NCBI GenBank assembly: GCA_963668585.1
Contig: OY764869.1
Coordinates: 3,038,001 to 3,102,000 of the forward strand
Reading direction: 5' to 3'
Length of the DNA: 64,000 nucleotides
DNA from: Bin87 sp963668585
GTDB taxonomy: Bacteria > Chloroflexota > Dehalococcoidia > Lucifugimonadales > UBA3495
The notes beneath the pieces are model-generated. The model worked only from the letters and a program-made list of their open reading frames with translations, did no database searches and had not been told where the DNA came from. A program made the position numbers and the translations under genes. Below, piece by piece: positions 32,774 through 41,059 of this stretch. Positions within the stretch are counted from its first letter, which is position 1, and every line of letters starts with the position of its first letter.

Positions 32774-33754
32774 ATGAACGTGGACATCAGGGTACCGGTC
32801 GGCCTGGGTATCCAGGCGACCGCCGATTTCATCGCGGGATGTGAGGCGGCGGGATTCGACGGGGTTGGCGTCCACGACCACCAGCACAGCGGGCGGGACG
32901 TTTTCATCACGCTGGCCCTTGCCGCCGAGCGGACTTCGCGCTTGAGCCTGTACCCTGCGACGTCGAACCCGGTCACCCGGCACCCGATGGTGCTTGCCTC
33001 GCTGGCCCACTCCCTGGAGGAGATCGCACCGGAGAGGGTTCGCCTGACCGTGGCGCCCGGCTACCTCGCAGTCGGCAACATCGGGCGGCCCCGGGCGACA
33101 CTGGCGGCCATGCGCGACGCAGTCACGACTATCCGCCGCCTGCTGCGGGGCGAGACAGTGGAATTCAACGGAGTGGAAACCCGGCTGCGCAACGTGAGCG
33201 ACCCGCCGACTCCGGTGTTCATGACCGCCGCCGGCCCACGAATGGTGGAGTTGGCAGGGGAAGTCGCCGACGGCGCGCTTTTGCTGGTGGGACTCCATCC
33301 CAAGGCGGTGGACGCGGCCTTCCGCCGGTTGGAAATCGGAGCCGCGCGGTCGGGGCGCACCCTCAACGGTTTTCAGACAATTTTCATCACGCCGACGACG
33401 GTGTCGGATGACGGCCCGGCCGCCCGACGCTTTCCCCAACAATGGTTCCGGCCGGACCAGCCCTACCTGAAATACCCCAGCGATTCCAACTTGGTCTGGT
33501 TGAGAGAGGCCGGAATCGACCTGCCGGACGATTTTATCCCGGAGAACATAGGCGACGAGCAGGCCGCCAAGATCTGCGACGCCTTCGGTTTGTTCGGTAC
33601 ACCTGAGGAATGTCTGGAAAGGCTGAAACGAGCCAGGGACGAATCGGGAATCAACCACGTCTTCATCTTTCCTACCCACACCCAGGAAGGCGGTTACGAC
33701 ATGCCGGTCGCGACGGTGGACGCCTTCCGAAGAACCATAATCCCCGGTCTTTGA
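32774..33754 (+). CDS. LLM-class flavin-dependent oxidoreductase
   Basis: A 326-residue luciferase-like TIM-barrel flavoenzyme. Members use FMNH2 or F420 to oxidise sulfonates, alkanes, aldehydes or alcohols. Family segments are GCEAAGFDGVGVHDHQHS, LAAERTSRLSLYPATSNPVTRHP, LAHSLEEIAPERVRLTVAPGY, and PVFMTAAGPRMVELAGEVADG. The C-terminal end reads FGTPEECLERLKRARDESGINHVFIFPT. F420-dependent members of this group often prefer such a pattern, but the cofactor cannot be fixed here. The start at 32774 has AGGAG 11 bases upstream. It is the second gene of a two-gene operon and is followed by a terminator-like hairpin. Confidence 0.92.
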   Translation: MNVDIRVPVGLGIQATADFIAGCEAAGFDGVGVHDHQHSGRDVFITLALAAERTSRLSLYPATSNPVTRHPMVLASLAHSLEEIAPERVRLTVAPGYLAVGNIGRPRATLAAMRDAVTTIRRLLRGETVEFNGVETRLRNVSDPPTPVFMTAAGPRMVELAGEVADGALLLVGLHPKAVDAAFRRLEIGAARSGRTLNGFQTIFITPTTVSDDGPAARRFPQQWFRPDQPYLKYPSDSNLVWLREAGIDLPDDFIPENIGDEQAAKICDAFGLFGTPEECLERLKRARDESGINHVFIFPTHTQEGGYDMPVATVDAFRRTIIPGL

Positions 33755-33755
33755 G

Positions 33756-33789
33756 CAACCCTTTAGCGGTTCAGTGGGGTTGGGTTTTT
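33756..33789 (+). terminator. Candidate terminator after the LLM gene
   Basis: CAACCC (33756-33761) pairs with GGGTTG (33777-33782), and GGTTTTTGG follows. The stem is short, but its position right after the stop codon fits. Confidence 0.5.
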
Positions 33790-33904
33790 GGCCCCTTCAC
33801 CGTTGGTCGCATCCGAACGGTGACGCTACCCCCCTCCTCCGGCATCCAACGGCGCCGTCGTTGGCGTGCCAAACCATCCTGCGAACACTGAGGCGTGGCA
33901 GGGG

Positions 33905-35455
33905 CTAGCCATCCTTTATGAAGTCCGCCGCCATCTCGGCCATCGCAATGACGCTCAGATTCGGGTTGGCTCGCACCGCCTCCGGCATGATTGAGGCGTC
34001 GATTACGCGCAGCCCCTCTGCGCCATAGACCCTCCCGTACTGGTCCACCACGGCCGTCTGGTCATCCGCCGGGCCCATCCGGCAGGTGCTGGAGACGTGG
34101 TGGGCGGTGATGACCTGCGTTTTCATCCACCGGTTCAGCGCATCGTCGTTTCCCATGATCTCGTCCGAGGGGCCGCCGCGCTCCTCCACGATGCCTCCGA
34201 AGGCGCTGTGCTTGAACAGGCCGGAGCACATCCTGATGCTCGCCCTCATGCGTTCCAGGTCGAAGGGGTGAGCGAGCAGGTTGAGGTCAATGTGGGGCTG
34301 CTGCCTGGGATCTCGGGATAGGAGGGTCAGTTCGCCGTGGCTCAGCGCCATGTACAGGCACTGGCTCACGCCGATGCCTTCGGGCTCAACATGGTCAACG
34401 CCGCGCATGGGCGTGGCTGACGAATAGTTGCCCATGTAGATCACCATGTCATTGGTGTAGGGCGAGCCTGGCGAAGTGAATCTCAAGGTCACCGTGCCGG
34501 TGTTCACCTGGTTTGTGTCCAGCGGGAAGCCCCGGCGGGTGCGCCAGAACATCGGCATATCCGGATGGTCCCTGAGGTTGCGGCCCACCCCGCCGAGTCC
34601 TTCGACGACGGGTATGTCCAGCGCGCGTAGTTGGTCCGCCGGGCCCACCCCGGAGAGCAGGAGTATCTGCGGGGTTCCCACCGCGCCAGCGCAAAGGATG
34701 ATTTCTTCTCCGTGAAAGTCAGCATCGCCGTCCGGGGTGATCCCGCGGACTCCCACGGCCCGGCTCCCCTCAAAGATCACCTGGTGCGCCAGCGTATTCG
34801 GGACGATGGTCAGGTTCTGCCGGCACCTGGCGGGTCCCAGGTATCCTATGGCGGTGCTCACCCTGGTGCGACCATCAATGTTGAAGGCCAGGGGTCCAAC
34901 GCCGGTGGATTCGGAGCCGTTGTGGTCCGGGCAGTCAGGGAAGCCGGCGTCCAGGCAGGCCTCATAAAAAGCGCGTTGCTGCGCGCCCCATTCACTCTCG
35001 GGATAACGCCGGCAGGATATCGGGCCGTCATTGCCGTGGAACTCGTTCTGAAAATCCTGGTCGTTTTCCAGTTTGATCAGGTAGGGCAGGACTCTCTCAA
35101 AACCCCATTGGGTGTTTCCCCATTCTGCCCATAGGTCAAAATCCTCGGGCATGGGCCTCAGGAACTGGGCGTCGTTTACCGAACTGGATCCGCCGGTGAC
35201 CCTGCCCCGGGGAACGTCTATTTCGGCATCGTCGGTGGCCCTGGCCCGGAAGCGCCAGATGTGTCCTCCGTCCCAAATCGTGCTGTGTGCGCCGAATGCG
35301 TAGCGGACTTCGTCGGGCGTTTGGCCGGCGCCGTCGTAGTCTGGCCCTGCCTCGAGCAGCAGCACCGAGCGTTGCGGATCTTCGGAAAGCAGGGACGCCA
35401 GGACCGCGCCCGCAGAACCGGCTCCGACAATCACGTGGTCGTATCGTTTGGGCAT
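33905..35455 (-). CDS. GMC family FAD-dependent oxidoreductase
   Basis: A 516-residue glucose-methanol-choline oxidoreductase; these oxidise alcohols with FAD. The N-terminal dinucleotide motif is VIVGAGSAGAVLASLLSE (about 8-25). The GRVTGGSSSVN loop, LCAGAVGTPQILLLSGVGP, the active-site HHVSSTCRMG and the C-terminal DASIMPEAVRANPNLSVIAMAE box are all present. No signal peptide is seen. GAGGA precedes the ATG at 35455. The sulfatase-fold gene lies 71 bases upstream on the same strand, so they probably form one unit. Confidence 0.95.
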   Translation of the reverse strand: MPKRYDHVIVGAGSAGAVLASLLSEDPQRSVLLLEAGPDYDGAGQTPDEVRYAFGAHSTIWDGGHIWRFRARATDDAEIDVPRGRVTGGSSSVNDAQFLRPMPEDFDLWAEWGNTQWGFERVLPYLIKLENDQDFQNEFHGNDGPISCRRYPESEWGAQQRAFYEACLDAGFPDCPDHNGSESTGVGPLAFNIDGRTRVSTAIGYLGPARCRQNLTIVPNTLAHQVIFEGSRAVGVRGITPDGDADFHGEEIILCAGAVGTPQILLLSGVGPADQLRALDIPVVEGLGGVGRNLRDHPDMPMFWRTRRGFPLDTNQVNTGTVTLRFTSPGSPYTNDMVIYMGNYSSATPMRGVDHVEPEGIGVSQCLYMALSHGELTLLSRDPRQQPHIDLNLLAHPFDLERMRASIRMCSGLFKHSAFGGIVEERGGPSDEIMGNDDALNRWMKTQVITAHHVSSTCRMGPADDQTAVVDQYGRVYGAEGLRVIDASIMPEAVRANPNLSVIAMAEMAADFIKDG

Positions 35456-35526
35456 GTTTTTCCTCGTCGGGGCACCGGTTGTACACGATTTCGAGTCCCG
35501 CGAACCGGAGGGCGGGGTCTGCGATC

Positions 35527-36921
35527 TCAAATCCTGAGTTCCAGTCGCGGGTTGAGGAGACGATCGGGAACCCCGGTTTCCCGCATGAAGTGGACCAGCA
35601 TCCCGTGGAGTTCGGATGCCACGTCCTTATAGACCTCTATGACATTAGCCGATTGCCTGGGGTCAGCAGTCAGGTTGTAGAGTTTCGAGACCTCGGGAAG
35701 CGGACTGTAGAGCAGGCTCCAGCCCCCTGACGTAACGGTGGTCACTGGCGGTTCAGTCAGGACCCGAAGCAAGTTGTCCACGGAGTGCACTGGATCTCCG
35801 GGGTTGGCGAAGGGCAGGCTGCTCACCACGAAGTCCCGGCCCTGAGTATCGGAATCGCCCAGCGCCGGGGCCAGGGAACGGCCCTGCACGAAGCCGGGGA
35901 TGTCCAATCCCAGTAGGTCCAGGACCGTGGGCATCAGGTCCACCGCCGAGGTAATGCCTGTGTAGTTGCCCGCCGGCACACCCGGAGCCCTCAGCAACAG
36001 TGGCAGGTGGACGATCTCCTCGTAGAGGGGCGAGTAGCTCCATTGTGAGCCGGGTTCATCGTAGGGTCTGAGTGTCCCGTCTGGGTACTTGTCTGAGCTC
36101 ATCTTGCCGAACAGACCGCCATGTTCCCCGAAGTAGAAGCCGTGGTCAGTGGTGAAGATGACAACGGTCCGGTCGGCCAGTCCCATGTTCTCCACCGCTC
36201 TCAGCAAGAAACCGACCCAGGTGTCGACCATGGTTATCTCGCCGCAGTAGGTGGCGTGTCCCTTCCTGAGTTGTTCCTCCCGATATCCCGGAACGTCGTG
36301 CCAATTGCCATAGAGCGGAAGCACCAGTTCACCGTCGTATCCGGGCCAGTAGAGTTCGGTGTAGTAGGGCGGCGCGTCCCAGGGTTCATGTGGGTCCCAG
36401 GTATCGACGTACAGGAAGAAGTCCTCCTTGTAGTGCTGTTCCAGCCACCGCATGGCGGTCATGAAAGTTTTGGCCGCATTCCGGTCCGCCTCGCTGTGCC
36501 AGGCGGCCCTCACGTCCAGGGCTTCGTTGTGGTAACCAGGTTCGGGGACCAGGGACCACAATGTGTCCTGTCCCATGTTCATGAAGAACGACTGGAAGCC
36601 ACGGTCATAGTTCATCCCACCCCTCAGGTAGTAGGGGGTGTCGACAGACGCGGCGGTGTGCATCCCGTGTTCTGCCAGTATCTCGGCAAGGGTGGTGACA
36701 CCCGCCGGGAGTGGCTCCCAGCCCATGAACGACATGGTCCAGCGCCCGGTCTGGTGGTCGGCGCGAGTGGGCATGGTCGGGAATCCGGCCGAGTAGTGGT
36801 TGTCGAATCGGACCGCGCTCGCCGCCAGCGTGTCAAGGGAAGGCGTCCGGATGGCGCTGTTGCCGTACGCCCCCAGGTGATCCCTGCGAAATGAGTCGGC
36901 GACTATCCAGATGACATTCAT
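35527..36921 (-). CDS. Sulfatase-fold hydrolase with Thr at the formylglycine position
   Basis: A 464-residue protein of the sulfatase/alkaline phosphatase superfamily. Metal ligands look intact: Asp9 and Asp14 in VADSFRRDHLG, and the late TTDHGFYFGEHG. The nucleophile motif, normally C/S-x-P-S/T-R, reads T-M-P-T-R at residues 49-53 (FPTMPTRADHQTGRW). The residue that would become formylglycine is therefore Thr49, so conversion cannot occur and classical sulfatase activity is doubtful. Thr acts as nucleophile in phosphodiesterases of the same superfamily, so a phosphoester or phosphonate substrate is possible. There is no signal peptide. The GMC oxidoreductase follows on the same strand. Confidence 0.88.
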   Translation of the reverse strand: MNVIWIVADSFRRDHLGAYGNSAIRTPSLDTLAASAVRFDNHYSAGFPTMPTRADHQTGRWTMSFMGWEPLPAGVTTLAEILAEHGMHTAASVDTPYYLRGGMNYDRGFQSFFMNMGQDTLWSLVPEPGYHNEALDVRAAWHSEADRNAAKTFMTAMRWLEQHYKEDFFLYVDTWDPHEPWDAPPYYTELYWPGYDGELVLPLYGNWHDVPGYREEQLRKGHATYCGEITMVDTWVGFLLRAVENMGLADRTVVIFTTDHGFYFGEHGGLFGKMSSDKYPDGTLRPYDEPGSQWSYSPLYEEIVHLPLLLRAPGVPAGNYTGITSAVDLMPTVLDLLGLDIPGFVQGRSLAPALGDSDTQGRDFVVSSLPFANPGDPVHSVDNLLRVLTEPPVTTVTSGGWSLLYSPLPEVSKLYNLTADPRQSANVIEVYKDVASELHGMLVHFMRETGVPDRLLNPRLELRI

Positions 36922-37409
36922 TCAGACACCATCCCATTCATCGTAAGCCTGTAAACCGTAATCGATCCATCCAGCAATTGCGCTACTCTGCGAGCACATC
37001 GCATAGACACATAACAGGTCGAAGTTTGACGGTCAATCGCGTACGCAGCATCACGCGTACGCGCTTGGTCATGGCGATGCACGCGGATGAATCCGTAAAC
37101 TCGTCGCTCCGGGTTGGGCAAGAGGCCGGAAACCGTATGGTCGGAAGATTCAACCCGGCATTTGGTGCGTCGGGCGCCCGGAAATGGGCGCCACGTTTTT
37201 CGTTGCGCGATACTGCTCAACAGTGTCCTGCAGACCTGAGAGTGTTTCCCCACAAACGAACTATTGGCCAACCTCGCCCAATCGCCGGCCCACCAGCCGC
37301 AGTTCTTTGCACAACTTCGGTTGGGTAGAACCCGAAGAGTCATTCTCTATCACCCAACCCACTGACCCAGCTTTAACCTCGCGCATGGCGATTTCGGTTT
37401 TAGTCTCGT
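36922..37409. other. Intergenic region without a supported gene
   Basis: Upstream of the sulfatase-fold gene and downstream of the APH-like gene. It contains two copies of the 8-base palindrome GCGTACGC (37039-37046 and 37055-37062) that could pair. No coding frame or RNA is supported. Confidence 0.5.
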
Positions 37410-38507
37410 TCAGCGGGTGAGCAATTCTACCGACTCAAGATCGGATATGGCCGCATCGAGCCGGGCCAGAGTGTTCAAGAGGTACGATGTGCCCCGATCT
37501 CCTTCGTAATTGCAGTAACCGCCGGTGACTATCCAGAACACAAAAATCTCCAACATCGCCAGCCGGTAATCGCGCCAGCATTCCTCAATCGAGTAATCGG
37601 CCACGCCGTTGTCAACGACGACGGAGTGATACGACCCGACCAGCGCCGGCTCGACCTCCCTGCGTTGCGACGGGGGAAACGCCTCGGTGATGAAGGTCGC
37701 CACATCGTAGATTCCACGGCCCCGGACGCAAAACTCCCAATCCAGCGCCACCAGCGAACGCAGTTCGGCGTCGCGGGAGAAGAAGCAGTTGTCGAGGCGG
37801 TAATCGCCGTGAACTATCGTCCGCGGCGCGGCGGCCAGCCGGGATTTTATCTCCGGCACTTCCGGCATCAGTCGATTCCCCAATCGCCGCAAATCCTGAG
37901 GCATTCCGGCGCCGGCCTTCTCCTGCAACGAGCGCCACGCCCCGGGGTAGATTTCCTGGTACAGGCCCGCCTCCGCCTCCCTCGACGGCATCCATTCCAA
38001 CCCTTCAAGGGCCGGGTTATCCCACCATCTTGCCTGGAATCCGGCCAACCGGACGATGGCCTGCCGGGCGTCGTCAAAGCTGCATCCGGCGACGCTGTCG
38101 CCCTGACGGGCGCCACTCAGGTCCTCCAACAACAGAACCGTATCGCCGGTGGTCGGCTCGGAGTCGGCATAGTAACAACGGGGCACGGGAACGTGGTGGT
38201 CAGCAGCCAAATCCTGGTAAAACATGATCTCGCGCCGATTCTGTCCCAACCGGTCAGATACCCGTCTCAACCGGGGATCCGAAGACGGTAACTTGACGAT
38301 GATGGCGTTGGGGAGATTCGCATCACCCTCATCCCAGTCAAGGGACAGGCGAAACACCCGGTTCATGAAGCCCGCACCCTCGGCGATGGTCTGGGCCGAA
38401 CATCCGGCGACGGTGGCGCCGTCCGAGATGCCGCCGAGCTCCAACGACGCTGTCAGCCATGCCGTCGTAATGTCCCGAATATCCCGGGGTACCGGGAGGT
38501 TTGCCAT
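37410..38507 (-). CDS. Aminoglycoside phosphotransferase-like kinase
   Basis: A 365-residue small-molecule kinase of the APH/ecdysteroid-kinase-like group. The Brenner motif HGDYRLDN (about 232-239) supplies the catalytic Asp, and ALDWEF carries the metal-binding Asp. The N-lobe has the ATP-binding Lys in AIIVKLPSSD, followed by RREIMFYQDLA. Such proteins phosphorylate hydroxyl groups of aminoglycosides, choline, sterols or other small molecules, and resistance should not be assumed. The ATG at 38507 has AGGG upstream. It follows the methyltransferase gene by 48 bases on the same strand. Confidence 0.85.
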   Translation of the reverse strand: MANLPVPRDIRDITTAWLTASLELGGISDGATVAGCSAQTIAEGAGFMNRVFRLSLDWDEGDANLPNAIIVKLPSSDPRLRRVSDRLGQNRREIMFYQDLAADHHVPVPRCYYADSEPTTGDTVLLLEDLSGARQGDSVAGCSFDDARQAIVRLAGFQARWWDNPALEGLEWMPSREAEAGLYQEIYPGAWRSLQEKAGAGMPQDLRRLGNRLMPEVPEIKSRLAAAPRTIVHGDYRLDNCFFSRDAELRSLVALDWEFCVRGRGIYDVATFITEAFPPSQRREVEPALVGSYHSVVVDNGVADYSIEECWRDYRLAMLEIFVFWIVTGGYCNYEGDRGTSYLLNTLARLDAAISDLESVELLTR

Positions 38508-38555
38508 TTCAACGACCCTGCCCTGCCTGGCGCGATGGCAACGCCGTGTTATGTC

Positions 38556-39242
38556 TCATCCGGTTTTGCGGGCGAATAGGACGCAGTGGCGCATGGGCTT
38601 GGGGTCAGTGAAGTACATTACGTCTCCCAATTTCTCTCTTTCTGCCGGAACCACTGTGAAACCCCGGTCAGCCAGTACATCCAACACCTCATCGGGGGAA
38701 TAGAGTTGAAAAGTGCGATCGGCGGCGTAGTCCCGGTCATAAACGGTGGCGATCCCCTTTCCGGTCTTGAACATTAGCTGCAAGATGCCGCCCGGTTTCA
38801 GGAGCCTGGCGAACTCCGGCAGCGTAACGCCCAGGGCGATATCCGGATCAATGTGCTGAATCACCGCGTTGCACAGGATGAAATCGAAGGAGGCATCCGG
38901 ATGTTCAAGAGGAACGCGCAGGTCCGCTACGGAGACTCGCTGGGCAATCTCCGGATGAAGCCGGCGTGCCTCCTGAATGTTCTCCTCCACGGCGTCCAAA
39001 CCAAGGATATCGTAACCCTGCTCCCAGAGGTGGAAGACATCGCGGGCGCCGGCGCCACAGCCTGCATCCAGCCCACGACATCCCGGAGGAATCAGTTCCG
39101 GCAGGCGACTCAGCAGGTCAGTGTCGCCATTCAGGCCGGGGTGAGATGATTCCGTGTACACGGACTGGATGAAATTGTGGCTCACCTCGGCGTAACGCTG
39201 GGCGTGTTGCCGGTAAAAAGTCTCAGAATAGTCCTGGCTCAT
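38556..39242 (-). CDS. Class I SAM-dependent methyltransferase
   Basis: A 228-residue methyltransferase with a Rossmann-type SAM domain: motif I GLDAGCGAGARDV (about 57-69), the acidic LGLDAVEENI of the second strand, ADLRVPL, and the motif IV region FDFILCNAVIQHID, then LKPGGILQLMF. The substrate is unknown. The ATG at 39242 follows AGGAGG by nine bases. It heads a two-gene unit with the APH-like kinase, so the two may modify the same molecule; that is only inferred. Confidence 0.88.
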   Translation of the reverse strand: MSQDYSETFYRQHAQRYAEVSHNFIQSVYTESSHPGLNGDTDLLSRLPELIPPGCRGLDAGCGAGARDVFHLWEQGYDILGLDAVEENIQEARRLHPEIAQRVSVADLRVPLEHPDASFDFILCNAVIQHIDPDIALGVTLPEFARLLKPGGILQLMFKTGKGIATVYDRDYAADRTFQLYSPDEVLDVLADRGFTVVPAEREKLGDVMYFTDPKPMRHCVLFARKTG

Positions 39243-39482
39243 TGTTGGATGGCCTCCTGAACCACTGTGAATTGTCTAATCGCGAAGCGTCCGATGTTGG
39301 TCGTGCCTCGCTTCTTAAGAACCCGCCCGCATCGCCAACCCATTTGAGACCTGCATTGGTCAGCAATTAAGACGCCAGCAGCAAGGAGACCATACTGGCC
39401 CAGTCCATCGGGACCAACGCCAAGCGTCATGGACATCGTAAGCCAGCCCACTCGATCTCACAATATCGGGCAACGTTAATGG
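39243..39482. other. Divergent intergenic region
   Basis: It separates the methyltransferase gene from the betaine-transporter unit. I see nothing in it beyond the promoter element that begins at 39483. Confidence 0.5.
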
Positions 39483-39491
39483 TGATATAAT
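39483..39491 (+). promoter_or_regulatory. Extended -10 promoter element upstream of the ABC transporter
   Basis: TGATATAAT is a perfect TG-n-TATAAT extended -10. No good -35 is present 15-19 bases upstream, as is usual for this class. A start near 39498 would precede the small frame at 39520 and the transporter genes. Confidence 0.6.
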
Positions 39492-39519
39492 CCGCGAAAA
39501 TCGACAAAGTGAACAAATT

Positions 39520-39651
39520 GTGACCAACATTTCACCGTTTGTCGAATACGGCGCCCGAGAACGGCTCGATAAACGGTTCCTGCAGGCCACAAAGAATTTG
39601 GAAGAAATAGACAACACGTCAGATGCACTGGAGTTCAGAGCGACTGGGTGA
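39520..39651 (+). CDS. Possible small leader protein (43 residues)
   Basis: A GTG-initiated frame of 43 residues (starts MTNISPFVEYGARE, ends ALEFRATG) directly downstream of the extended -10 element. It has no good ribosome site and no recognised family. Base composition is more AT-rich than neighbouring genes. It could be a leader peptide, a leftover, or chance. Confidence 0.25.
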   Translation: MTNISPFVEYGARERLDKRFLQATKNLEEIDNTSDALEFRATG

Positions 39652-39847
39652 TGCCGTGCCTGCGGCTATTCAGATCGGGAGCACTCAACCCAACCCCAAC
39701 GCTAACTGGAACTGCACGGGCCCCCTGGCGCTGTAACCTTGCCCTCCTGCAAATTTCGGTCCCCATCCGAATTTTCACGATTCAGCGATTGGTGCAAGTA
39801 TCTTGGGCAGATCAAACCAGCACAACGTCGGCATTGACGCCGGAGCG

Positions 39848-41059
39848 ATGGGCCTGGCCGGAGACGATGAGGGCGCCCGGCTATCGTGCCGAAATCTGTG
39901 GAAGGTGTACGGCAAAGGGGCTTCGGAACTGGTTGACTCGGTGGATCCTGGCCTGTCCCGGGAGGAAGTGCTGGCCCAGACCGGGTGCGTGCTGGCGGTC
40001 AGGGATGTGACGTTCGGTGTTCAACCCGGAGAGACCTTCGTGATTATGGGTCTCTCCGGCAGCGGCAAGTCAACGCTGGTCCGGTGTCTCGGTCGGCTCA
40101 TAGAACCCACGCGGGGTGAGGTTCGCATCGACGGCGAAGACATGCTGGCAATGAACAAGCATCAGTTGCGGGAAATACGCCGCCACAAGATGGGCATGGT
40201 CTTCCAGCACTTCGGGAACTTCCCTCACAAACGCGTCCTGGAGAACGTGGTTTACGGGCTCCAAATCCAGGGGATCGACAAAACCTCCCAACAGAAGCGG
40301 GCCGCTGAAGTGATTGATCTGGTTGGCCTGGCCGGGTGGGAGGAGCGGTATCCCCATGAACTCAGCGGGGGAATGCAGCAACGTGTGGGCCTGGCCCGCG
40401 CCCTGGCGGTGGACCCGGAGATTCTCCTGTTTGACGAGCCATTCAGCGCTCTTGATCCCCTCATCCGCCGCGAGATGCAGGACCAGTTGATCGGGCTCCA
40501 GAGGTTGGTGCGGAAAACGATGGTTTTCATCACCCATGATTTTCTCGAAGCGCTCAAGGTCGGTGACCGGGTCGCCATCATGAAGGACGGCGAATTCGTC
40601 CAAACTGGTACTCCGGAGGAGTTGGTATCCAATCCAATCAACGAATACGTGCGCGACTTTACCCGAGACGTGCCCCGGTCCAAGGTCCTGACCGCGCGTT
40701 CGGTGATGACCTCACCCAGGGTTTATGCCACCGGAGATGAGAGGCTGTCCAGCCTGCAAGAAAGGATGGACGCGCAGGATTGCGTCAGCGCGGTGGTGGT
40801 CGATGGTGACGACCACTTCATCGGGATCGCGCTTGCGGAGGATATACCGGTTGGTGGGATAGCGCACTCCAGCGTTGCCTCAATTGTCCGGGCTTCGTGC
40901 CCCGTTGCGGAACCGGAAACCCGGCTTGAAAGTCTCATCAATTTGACCATTGAAAACGAGGGCCCCATCGCCGTGCTGGACGATGGGCGGTGTATCGGCA
41001 CCATCAGTTCGAAATCGGCGATGGCGGCCCTGGTCAGCGACGAAGGCGTGGCCATATGA
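39848..41059 (+). CDS. proV: Glycine betaine/proline-type ABC transporter ATP-binding protein
   Basis: The ATPase of a quaternary-amine (QAT family) importer, ProV/OpuAA-like, 403 residues. The ABC domain has Walker A GLSGSGKST, the Q-loop FQHFGNFPHKRV, signature LSGGMQQR, Walker B ILLFDEP and the switch His in FITHD. From about residue 290, two CBS domains follow, which in OpuA-type systems sense ionic strength. The insertion before Walker A (VDPGLSREEVLAQTG) is typical of ProV. The start is uncertain: ATG 39848 has GGAG very close, and TTG 39803 in frame is the alternative. The stop overlaps the permease start by four bases (ATGA). Confidence 0.92.
   Translation: MGLAGDDEGARLSCRNLWKVYGKGASELVDSVDPGLSREEVLAQTGCVLAVRDVTFGVQPGETFVIMGLSGSGKSTLVRCLGRLIEPTRGEVRIDGEDMLAMNKHQLREIRRHKMGMVFQHFGNFPHKRVLENVVYGLQIQGIDKTSQQKRAAEVIDLVGLAGWEERYPHELSGGMQQRVGLARALAVDPEILLFDEPFSALDPLIRREMQDQLIGLQRLVRKTMVFITHDFLEALKVGDRVAIMKDGEFVQTGTPEELVSNPINEYVRDFTRDVPRSKVLTARSVMTSPRVYATGDERLSSLQERMDAQDCVSAVVVDGDDHFIGIALAEDIPVGGIAHSSVASIVRASCPVAEPETRLESLINLTIENEGPIAVLDDGRCIGTISSKSAMAALVSDEGVAI

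Noticed and set aside
37039..37062. Paired GCGTACGC palindromes as a terminator
   Set aside because: No U-run follows, and the stem can form in several ways; kept only as a note in the intergenic entry.
37410..38507. APH-like kinase as an antibiotic resistance gene
   Set aside because: The fold is shared by kinases for many metabolites, and nothing in sequence or context points to aminoglycosides.
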